Shown here piece after piece: positions 16,672 to 21,816 of a stretch of 21,968 nucleotides of DNA; position 1 is the first letter of the stretch; every line of letters begins with the position of its first letter. A model generated the notes under the pieces. That model saw nothing but the letters and a program-made list of their open reading frames with translations. It did no database searches and was not told the origin of the DNA. This stretch comes from an uncultured Porphyromonadaceae bacterium (GTDB lineage Bacteria > Bacteroidota > Bacteroidia > Bacteroidales > Muribaculaceae), in contig CAMWXO010000011.1 of assembly GCA_947178245.1 (NCBI GenBank), forward strand, positions 1 through 21,968, read 5' to 3'. The translations under genes and the position numbers were made by a program.

Positions 16672-16712
16672 GCAATTCTCCAAAACGAGTAATCTGCGCA
16701 GGCGTCCGTCTT
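16672..16712 (-). pseudogene. Decayed fragment of the radical SAM gene between the lipoprotein copies
   Basis: These 41 bp align to 17328-17369, which encodes the SPASM segment TGACANCSFWRYC (residues 320-332) of the intact enzyme, with three substitutions and one deletion. Translated in the same frame it reads TDACADYSFWR and then shifts frame; the Cys corresponding to Cys326 has become Tyr. It lies 26 bp upstream of lipoprotein copy 1 in the same orientation. This mirrors the order rSAM then lipoprotein and indicates that a larger unit was once duplicated. Confidence 0.7.
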
Positions 16713-16753
16713 TTTTTGTTTGAAATGTCATTACAGATGCCAGGTCAAAGAGA

Positions 16754-17203
16754 TCATTCTTTTTTCTTCAGCTTGAAGTCAACGGTTGCCTTTGCGCTTC
16801 CCCAATACCACGTATCGTTTTTCTTCTTTCCCGAATATTTGAGTTCTACCATTGTAGAGTCAGACCTCAAAACAGGATCATCGGGGATACATACGACCTT
16901 TAGAGTTGATGGGAAACCGCCATTTTCGGATATGTACCTCCCTGATTTGTCTGTCATTACCCAGCAATCTTCAAATTCTGGAGAATCGAATTGGGATGAA
17001 TTCATTTCGGGATAGATGACTAAGATTCTTGCATCCGCAACAGGCTTGTTCTCTTCATCGGTCACTTCTCCCTTGATTTCCCATTCTCCGTAAGGGGTGC
17101 CATACATATCTGCGTTGTTCTCGCAACTGTAGCCGAGCAATGCCAGCAACGCTACCCATAAAGGCGACAACATCGCCGATAATCTGAATTTTGATTTCAT
17201 CAT
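16754..17203 (-). CDS. Radical SAM-associated putative lipoprotein, copy 2 (proximal)
   Basis: This is the second, almost identical 149-residue lipoprotein, with the same signal, Cys27 and MYGTPYG segment as the distal copy. It differs at Asn129, Thr131 and Tyr133, just before the shared WGSAKATVDFKLKKKE. The three changes alternate along the chain, so they would face the same side of a beta-strand. It starts 52 bp after the radical SAM stop. No TAnnTTTG box was found ahead of it, which supports co-transcription with the enzyme. It is probably anchored in the envelope; surface exposure is possible but cannot be read from the sequence. Confidence 0.85.
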   Translation of the reverse strand: MMKSKFRLSAMLSPLWVALLALLGYSCENNADMYGTPYGEWEIKGEVTDEENKPVADARILVIYPEMNSSQFDSPEFEDCWVMTDKSGRYISENGGFPSTLKVVCIPDDPVLRSDSTMVELKYSGKKKNDTWYWGSAKATVDFKLKKKE

Positions 17204-17255
17204 ACTTAAACGATATTATTGATAAAACAGTAAGCCATGCGTGAGGAGCGAGATA

Positions 17256-18323
17256 TCAATTAGTCTTTGAGAGGTGGCAGTGCATAAGGTTTCCATCTGA
17301 ATCACGAAGATGTATGCCGTTGCCTTCGCAATATCTCCAAAACGAGCAATTTGCGCAGGCGCCCGTCTTCATCCATTCCCGTTCACGATAGATCTGATAC
17401 TTGTTTTGCCATACATCCCAGAAATTGTCTTTATAAATATTCCCTTGACTATAGTCTGCACGTATGCTCGCGCAAGCCCCGATACTGCCGTCGAGCAATA
17501 CCGATGCCACGCTTACTCCGGCTTGGCAGTCGAAGAAAGAATCTCTGACTTTACCTTCGTATGATCCCATGAAGCCCTCGCAGCAGAACGATGCCTTGAT
17601 CTGTCCTTCTTGGCGTGTCTCGGTAATGAAACGCATGAGGCGCTCGGTCTCCTCTCCCATCAGTTCAAATTCGGGGTATTGTGCGGCGCGTCCTGACGGG
17701 AAGATGGTGAAGAGCCGCCATCTTTTCACTCCGGCTGCGACGAGGAGTCGCTTGATCTCATCCAGTTCCGGCAGCGACCGGCGGTTGACGCAAGTCACCA
17801 CATCGAAATTCAGATCCGGCACGGCCGCTACCCTCTTTATTGCATCGTATGCCCTGAGAAACGACTGCCGGTTGCCTCGCATCCAGTTATGATTATCTTC
17901 AAGCCCGTCAAGACTTATGGTGATGTTGTGCAGCCCTGCCTTCCGGAGGCTGCTCAATCGTTCCTTTGTCAGCAGCATCCCGTTGGTGACTAAGCCCCAG
18001 GGAAATTCGCGCTTATACAGTTCGAGCCCTACATGTTCGAGGTCTTTCCGCATCAGTGGCTCTCCGCCGGTGATGATGATGCTGACCACGTGAGGATCTA
18101 CGTGCGGAAGGATGGAGTCGATGACATTAAGGAAATCTTGAGCGGGCATATCGGGAATCAGGGAGGCGCTTTTGCAATCGCTTCCGCAGTGACGGCATGA
18201 AAGGTTGCAGCGCCAGGTGCATTCCCAGAACAATTGCCTGAGCGGGTGAGTTCTTCTTCGCTCTTTTACGACCTGACGGTGAAGCTCAAGCCCCAGTCGT
18301 TGTTTTAAAGACAGTTTTTTCAT
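17256..18323 (-). CDS. Radical SAM/SPASM enzyme paired with lipoproteins
   Basis: This 355-residue enzyme carries the [4Fe-4S] motif Cys39-x3-Cys43-x2-Cys46 (CNLSCRHC) and the SAM-binding GGEP (86-89). Strands typical of the partial TIM barrel follow (GLVTNGMLL, NITISLDG). The C-terminal SPASM domain has Cys266, Cys284, Cys323, Cys326, Cys332 and Cys349 as candidate auxiliary-cluster ligands. SPASM enzymes usually modify peptides or proteins. The sequence, and its position directly before two lipoproteins of the rSAM-associated type, fit the Bacteroidales family that NCBI models as radical SAM with lipoprotein partner (TIGR04133/TIGR04134 from memory). It follows the sigma-barrel gene by 26 bp. 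Reaction and target are unknown; the lipoproteins are the obvious candidates. Confidence 0.9.
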   Translation of the reverse strand: MKKLSLKQRLGLELHRQVVKERRRTHPLRQLFWECTWRCNLSCRHCGSDCKSASLIPDMPAQDFLNVIDSILPHVDPHVVSIIITGGEPLMRKDLEHVGLELYKREFPWGLVTNGMLLTKERLSSLRKAGLHNITISLDGLEDNHNWMRGNRQSFLRAYDAIKRVAAVPDLNFDVVTCVNRRSLPELDEIKRLLVAAGVKRWRLFTIFPSGRAAQYPEFELMGEETERLMRFITETRQEGQIKASFCCEGFMGSYEGKVRDSFFDCQAGVSVASVLLDGSIGACASIRADYSQGNIYKDNFWDVWQNKYQIYREREWMKTGACANCSFWRYCEGNGIHLRDSDGNLMHCHLSKTN

Positions 18324-18349
18324 CTATAGATCTATCTTTTATCGTTATC

Positions 18350-20062
18350 CTACATATTGAATCTGAATCCGAGAGGCAGCGACACTCCCCATTTGTCTTC
18401 AGTCCATATATTGGGCACAGTATATTTTTGCTTGAAGTGATATTGCAGTGTAGGCTCTAGGAAGATATCCACTTTTTTCGTCAGTTTTATCGACAACCCT
18501 ACATTCCCTGACAGAGACCAGACCACCGGCGATCTGAAACTGCCCGGGCGGAGAGCCGGATATGTTCCGGTTGCAGTGACGATGGCGTTGGAATAGAGGG
18601 GAATGTCGACCATGCCTCCTGCACCCGCATAGAGCTTCAGCCTCCGATCGGCCCATATCTTCGCGTTAAGTTTAAGAGGAATGCCGATATAGTGCCAGTG
18701 GCATTGAGCCTCAGTCTTATATGCCTCGAAACTTGAATGGAGATAGGTGTATCTCACTCCCGACTCCACGCTGAAGATGTTGTTGAGGCTTTTGGATGCA
18801 GAGATTACAACGGTGACGGGAAGGTCGTGTCGTGATGAGGCGGCATCATAAGACATATAATGCGAGCTCCGCCTGATTGGAGTGTGCCGATTCGTATTGA
18901 TATCCTTCTCTGCAGGGTCTTTGCCATCGGGATAATCATCTGGAAAAGGATAATCATCCGGAAAAGGATATGGATGTGTTGAGTTCGCATCAGATATATC
19001 GAATAGCCCTAAATCGTTAAAACTCAATAATGCCGGATCAGCACCGATATTCACCGACCATCCTTTTCCCGAATTCCGGTGTATGACCGGATCATAAAGG
19101 CTCTCGTTCATGCCGATATATGCCAGATATTTTTCATCCGTCATCAGCGGCGCAACCATATCTTCCGGCCCTATGCTGTCTGCAGCGGCGATAGCCGGTG
19201 CTTCGGTCGGGCACTCACTTTCTTCCACCGTCATATTCCCACGTGCTTCCGCCACTGAGTTCACGGATGTTTTTTCTATTGGAGAGTCGGCTTTGTCAAT
19301 GGCTCTGATACTTGCTTTCTTGTTATTCGCTTTCGCAGGGATGTGTGCGGTGGCGTTCATTGCGGGTTTGGCAGCAAGGTTGATAACTGTATCCGCCATA
19401 GATTCATCTCCCGGGGAGTCGGGAGCGGATATCATTACCTCGCTGATCGCAGGGGCCGGAGCAGGGCGATGATGTAGCAGTAGCCCGGTGAGCATGCCGA
19501 TGAGAATCAGACATACGAGGCATGTCTGCATCCTATAGTCGGTGATAAGTTTCCGCATCATCAGCTTGGCGTGAAACAGTTGCGATGATGAGGTGTTGGG
19601 CGCGATGCCGAGCAGCCGGCCTATCTCTTTGTGCGACTTGTTTTCCAGCATGGCAAGGCGGAATACTTTCTGATAGCCTGCCGGAAGTCTCTCTATCAGC
19701 AATTCCAGTGTGTCAAGATCAATGAAAGTGTCGATATCCGGAGTGTCCTCCACTTCCGGAATATCGTGGAGAATGTTTGCCATGTCCTGCTCCTGCAGTA
19801 ACCGGAGCGAGAGGTTCTTCATGATTGTGGCCAGCCAGACGTCTGCCTTGTCGGCATCGCGTAGGGAGTCGAGCCGGGTCAGCCCCACGATGAAGCCGTC
19901 GTGCAGCACATCCTCCGCATCCTTTTCATCGTGGATGTAGCGCTTCACCACACTGAGCATGCGGGGTGCGAAGCGGAGATAGAAGAGGTTTAGCGCCTCC
20001 TTATCTCCCTTCTTGCACTCCTCTATCAAGGTTATGTTGCTTATCTGCAAATTAGGTCTCAC
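18350..20062 (-). CDS. ECF sigma factor fused to membrane helix and outer-membrane beta-barrel
   Basis: This is a single uninterrupted 570-residue frame, starting at GTG 20062-20060; no in-frame ATG lies upstream before a stop. Residues 9-93 read as sigma region 2 (DAEDVLHDGFIVGL) and 117-172 as region 4 (LPAGYQKVFRLAMLENKSHK, EIGRLLGI). A helix at about 180-197 (TCLVCLILIGMLTGLLL) follows basic residues, giving an N-in anchor. An Ala/Pro/Ser-rich linker (198-333) leads to a C-terminal barrel-like region of the OMP_b-brl/PorT kind from GWSVNIGADPAL (334) to PLGFRFNM. The protein would span from nucleoid to outer membrane. Dual-membrane-spanning anti-sigma factors (Dma) are known in Bacteroides; here the sigma factor itself appears fused. 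It heads the rSAM-lipoprotein operon. Confidence 0.85.
   Translation of the reverse strand: MRPNLQISNITLIEECKKGDKEALNLFYLRFAPRMLSVVKRYIHDEKDAEDVLHDGFIVGLTRLDSLRDADKADVWLATIMKNLSLRLLQEQDMANILHDIPEVEDTPDIDTFIDLDTLELLIERLPAGYQKVFRLAMLENKSHKEIGRLLGIAPNTSSSQLFHAKLMMRKLITDYRMQTCLVCLILIGMLTGLLLHHRPAPAPAISEVMISAPDSPGDESMADTVINLAAKPAMNATAHIPAKANNKKASIRAIDKADSPIEKTSVNSVAEARGNMTVEESECPTEAPAIAAADSIGPEDMVAPLMTDEKYLAYIGMNESLYDPVIHRNSGKGWSVNIGADPALLSFNDLGLFDISDANSTHPYPFPDDYPFPDDYPDGKDPAEKDINTNRHTPIRRSSHYMSYDAASSRHDLPVTVVISASKSLNNIFSVESGVRYTYLHSSFEAYKTEAQCHWHYIGIPLKLNAKIWADRRLKLYAGAGGMVDIPLYSNAIVTATGTYPALRPGSFRSPVVWSLSGNVGLSIKLTKKVDIFLEPTLQYHFKQKYTVPNIWTEDKWGVSLPLGFRFNM
18931..18966 (-). repeat. 18-bp tandem duplication in the sigma-barrel gene
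   Basis: Two 18-bp units (18931-18948 and 18949-18966) differ by one base and encode a repeated six-residue DYPFPD-type motif (PFPDDYPFPDDYPDG, about 365-379). The unit keeps the reading frame, so slippage would alter an exposed loop or extension near the barrel start without breaking the protein. Confidence 0.8.
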
Positions 20063-20081
20063 ATAATATAGATACGAAAAA

Positions 20082-20438
20082 ATGCCAAATACTGCATGGG
20101 CATCTCAAAAAAAATTAAAAAATTCTCAATTTTGCTGCATTTTAAAGACGCTTCAAAAGAGCATCACCATAGATGTACCCGATAAAGTACTCAATAAAGT
20201 GTCCGATAAAGTACCCAATAAAGTACCCAATAAAGTGTCCGATAAAGTACCCAATAAATCAGAAGCTGCGATTCTCAGGTTGCTTTCGGCCGATTCCCGC
20301 ATGACTCGTATTCAGCTTGCGGAGCAGGCCGGGATCAGTGAGAGCGGGGTCAAGAAGATCATCGCCAATATGAAGGCCGCCGGATGGCTGGTGAGAAGGG
20401 GAAGCAATAAGAACGGTTATTGGGAAGTCGTCAGGTGA
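20082..20438 (+). CDS. Repeat-bearing winged-helix protein, probably the tail of an AlbA_2-type regulator
   Basis: This 118-codon frame has an unconvincing N-terminus, then a four-residue repeat (DKVLNKVSDKVPNKVPNKVS, continuing to about residue 59) and a winged helix-turn-helix (about 60-118, MTRIQLAEQAGISESGVKKI, ending NKNGYWEVVR). In Bacteroidales this repeat plus wHTH usually forms the C-terminus of larger AlbA_2/Schlafen-like ATP-binding proteins; no such N-terminal domain is present here. Its ATG is 19 bp from the divergent sigma gene start, leaving little room for a promoter. It may be a remnant of a deletion, or a small DNA-binding protein that begins at a later codon. No function is assigned. 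Confidence 0.55.
   Translation: MPNTAWASQKKLKNSQFCCILKTLQKSITIDVPDKVLNKVSDKVPNKVPNKVSDKVPNKSEAAILRLLSADSRMTRIQLAEQAGISESGVKKIIANMKAAGWLVRRGSNKNGYWEVVR
20181..20252 (+). repeat. 12-bp tandem repeat, six units
   Basis: Six consecutive 12-bp units follow the pattern (G/A)ATAAAGT(A/G)(C/T)(C/T)C, starting GATAAAGTACTC, with a partial seventh (AATAAA). They encode the (D/N)KV(P/S/L) peptide repeat of the winged-helix ORF. Because the unit is a multiple of three, copy-number change by slippage would keep the frame. Confidence 0.9.
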
Positions 20439-20466
20439 TGCCGGAAATGGGGATATGGCTGCGGCG

Positions 20467-20568
20467 TCATAGTAATCCGGTCATATATACCGGGAGGCAG
20501 ACGATGTCCTGCTCCTTTCGCAGATCTTTCGTATAGATAAGATATCGCTGAAATATCGGGTAATCCAT
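20467..20568 (-). CDS. 33-residue ORF behind a perfect promoter, possibly truncated gene
   Basis: ATG 20568-20566 opens a 33-codon frame beginning MDYPIFQRYLIYTKDLRKEQ and ending YMTGLL. It lies about 15 nt after the transcription start expected from the promoter at 20588-20618, which is why this start is preferred to an upstream ATG inside the repeats. I do not recognise the peptide. It reads like the beginning of a longer protein cut short, and its stop is 28 bp from the end of the convergent winged-helix ORF. Both may be remnants of one lost element. No signal peptide or membrane helix is seen. Confidence 0.4.
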   Translation of the reverse strand: MDYPIFQRYLIYTKDLRKEQDIVCLPVYMTGLL

Positions 20569-20587
20569 AATATGCTGATTTTTATTG

Positions 20588-20618
20588 CAAAGATAGTAAA
20601 AATGGCAGAAACGGCAAA
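20588..20618 (-). promoter_or_regulatory. Bacteroidetes promoter overlapping 34-bp repeats
   Basis: On the minus strand TTTG (20618-20615), a 19-bp spacer and TATCTTTG (20595-20588) match the consensus exactly. The -33 element lies inside the first of the 34-bp tandem repeats. Transcription would read the 33-codon ORF with a leader of about 15 nt. Confidence 0.75.
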
Positions 20619-20691
20619 ATGTTTGGATGCGAATTTGTACGGAAACGGCAAAATGTTTTGGTGCTAATTTGTACGGAAACGGCAAAATGTT
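20608..20691. repeat. 34-bp tandem repeat, about 2.5 units
   Basis: GAAACGGCAAAATGTT recurs at 20608, 20642 and 20676, each copy 34 bp apart. The connecting sequence is also conserved (AATTTGTACG). Two full units and a partial third are present. Units are contiguous with no spacers, so this is not CRISPR. Each copy supplies a TTTTG on the minus strand, the sequence used as the -33 box at the first copy. Confidence 0.9.
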
Positions 20692-20886
20692 GCTCTCCCG
20701 GTCGTCGTATAGGCGCTTTTAGGTGAAGCGAAAATATTGGGTATGGATTCGCAGGGCTGCACCACTCTCCCAATGCAGCCGCTCCTCGCGGCAAGCGGCA
20801 GAATCCTGATGCGGCCTTATTTCAAACTTTTTTGTAACTCTTTCAGGAACCTATAATTACAAAAATTGATATTTTTTAGTGAAATA
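20692..20886. other. Gene-free stretch with GC-rich inverted repeats
   Basis: The gap from 20439 to 20922 holds only the 33-codon ORF, its promoter and repeats, and then this segment. Here GGCTGCA (20755-20761) pairs with TGCAGCC (20774-20780), and GCCGC (20778-20782) with GCGGC (20788-20792), giving competing hairpins. From about 20820 the sequence turns AT-rich ahead of the toxin-antitoxin promoter. No RNA family was recognised. Confidence 0.4.
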
Positions 20887-20918
20887 TTTGTGTATATGTA
20901 ATTTATTAATTACCTTTG
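20887..20918 (+). promoter_or_regulatory. Promoter of the toxin-antitoxin operon
   Basis: TTTG (20887-20890), a 20-bp spacer and TACCTTTG (20911-20918) match the Bacteroidetes consensus. The toxin ATG at 20923 is only 4 nt after the -7 box, so the mRNA should be leaderless or nearly so. Confidence 0.8.
20898..20913. promoter_or_regulatory. Palindromic operator in the toxin-antitoxin promoter
   Basis: GTAATTTATTAATTAC is a perfect 6-bp inverted repeat with a 4-bp centre. It lies in the promoter spacer and overlaps the -7 box, where a bound XRE antitoxin would block polymerase. A further AATTAC half-site occurs at 20855-20860. The operator role is inferred from position. Confidence 0.6.
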
Positions 20919-20922
20919 CAAG

Positions 20923-21273
20923 ATGAAAGTCAGAGAGGTAATAACCTACAAACACTATTTTGAGGATTTCTTCAAGCAGCAATCTCGGAAGGTGCAAGAT
21001 AAAATTATCAAAGTCCTTGATATTCTCGAACAGGTTGAGCGTGTGCCGTCGACCTATTTGAAATATATTGAGGGTACAGACGGATTGTTTGAAGTGCGTA
21101 TACAATTAGGGAGTAATGTTTTCCGAATATTCTGCTGTTTTGATGGTAATAAAATGGTCGTTCTGTTCAGTGGATTTCAAAAGAAAACACAGAAAACACC
21201 TCCAGGTGAAATTGCACGAGCTGAAAGAATAATGAAAGAGTATTATAACGAAAGAAATGAAGTCAATGGATAA
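20923..21273 (+). CDS. RelE/HigB-like toxin of a type II toxin-antitoxin system
   Basis: This 116-residue protein matches the phage Gp49-like/HigB branch of the RelE superfamily. The core shows LFEVRIQLGSNVFRIFCCFD, then NKMVVLFSGFQKKTQKTPPG and EIARAERIMKEYY, the family's usual closing helix. Such toxins are ribosome-dependent mRNA interferases. It is the first gene of the pair, as in higBA, and overlaps the antitoxin by 17 nt (or 8 nt if the later antitoxin start is used). Base composition is visibly more AT-rich than the core genes, which fits horizontal acquisition. The near-absence of a leader suggests modest translation. No alternative start lies close by. Confidence 0.9.
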   Translation: MKVREVITYKHYFEDFFKQQSRKVQDKIIKVLDILEQVERVPSTYLKYIEGTDGLFEVRIQLGSNVFRIFCCFDGNKMVVLFSGFQKKTQKTPPGEIARAERIMKEYYNERNEVNG

Positions 21274-21559
21274 TATACAGACACTTGATCAACTAAAAAA
21301 TAAATATTATGGAGAAATTGGCACTCCCGAACGTGATCGTTTGGAGAATGAGTTGGAAGTTCTCCGTATTGGTTACAAAATCAGGACTGCACGAGAAAAA
21401 CTTAATCTTACCCAGGAGCAGTTGGCTGAACGAGTAGATAAAAAGCGACCGTTCATTTCCAAAATTGAAAATGACGGCGAGAACATTACGCTCCGCACAC
21501 TCTTTGATGTTGTTGAGAGAGGATTGGGCGGACGTCTAAAAATCAGTTTCGAGTTTTAG
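21257..21559 (+). CDS. XRE-family antitoxin (HigA-like)
   Basis: This 100-residue protein has an N-terminal helical arm (about 1-40) and an XRE helix-turn-helix (about 42-95: KIRTAREKLNLTQEQLAERV, KKRPFISKIENDGENITLRT). It should neutralise the upstream toxin and repress the shared promoter, probably at the palindrome 20898-20913. Two starts are possible, ATG 21257 and ATG 21266. Both overlap the toxin gene, which implies translational coupling. It ends at the TAG at 21557-21559. After the stop the sequence becomes non-coding with palindromic repeats. Confidence 0.9.
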   Translation: MKSMDNIQTLDQLKNKYYGEIGTPERDRLENELEVLRIGYKIRTAREKLNLTQEQLAERVDKKRPFISKIENDGENITLRTLFDVVERGLGGRLKISFEF

Positions 21560-21618
21560 GCTTTTCAGTAACATTGGCTTAATCCAAACCTGCGATTGCA
21601 CCCGGGGTGTAGTCCGGC

Positions 21619-21718
21619 ATGCAGGGACATCGTATGCGATGTTTCTGCATTAATAGATGTCCCTGCATTAATAGCTGTGTATCAATTAAAAGCAGGGACG
21701 TGGCGTGCCACGTCTGCT
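21619..21718. repeat. REP-like palindromic repeats after the toxin-antitoxin pair
   Basis: Two related imperfect palindromes share the core GCAGGGAC. The first (21620-21649) pairs TGCAGGGACATCG with CGATGTTTCTGCA, allowing G-U pairs. The second (21691-21718) pairs AGCAGGGACGTGGC with GCCACGTCTGCT with a two-base bulge. Between them an 18-bp direct repeat (GATGTYYCTGCATTAATA at 21638 and 21656) duplicates the right arm. Palindromes of this type resemble REP elements mobilised by Y1/RAYT transposases; the family assignment is a guess from appearance. Confidence 0.6.
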
Positions 21719-21784
21719 TGGAATTAAGGATCATAGGGAATCCTTGTCCGATTTTAATTTGATCTCGAACCGAATGTTTCAAAA

Positions 21785-21816
21785 TTTGCCGGAGTCAGAT
21801 TTTCTTGCTATATTTG
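21785..21816 (+). promoter_or_regulatory. Rightward promoter leading out of the window
   Basis: TTTG (21785-21788), a 20-bp spacer and TATATTTG (21809-21816) match the Bacteroidetes consensus exactly. No convincing ORF starts between it and the window end at 21968, so its gene has a leader of about 150 nt or more, or the promoter drives a non-coding RNA. Confidence 0.7.

Larger units (their letters stand above)
16196..17221 (-). repeat. Tandem duplication, period 558 bp, covering the lipoprotein gene
   Basis: Positions 16196-16663 and 16754-17221 align with a constant offset of 558. Within the 450-bp coding part I find three differences, at 16249/16807, 16255/16813 and 16259/16817, plus one upstream at the ACTATATT/ACGATATT site. 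Just downstream of the stops the two copies are only loosely similar, and just upstream of 16663/17221 they diverge. Near-identity restricted to the gene suggests recent duplication or gene conversion. Confidence 0.9.

Noticed and set aside
20181..20252. Possible iteron origin in the 12-bp repeats
   Set aside because: The repeat keeps reading frame and encodes a peptide repeat typical of wHTH-tailed proteins; there is no replication gene nearby.
20467..20685. Longer version of the 33-codon frame, starting at 20685
   Set aside because: That start lies upstream of the promoter and inside the tandem repeats, so it would not be on the predicted transcript.
20608..20691. Possible CRISPR array in the 34-bp repeats
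   Set aside because: Units are contiguous without spacers and no cas gene is present.
20582..20794. Minus-strand 70-codon frame across the 34-bp repeats
   Set aside because: It translates repeats and promoter sequence, and the composition is not protein-like.
20857..21105. Minus-strand 82-codon frame opposite the toxin gene
   Set aside because: It is antisense to a recognised RelE-family toxin and has no promoter or domain.
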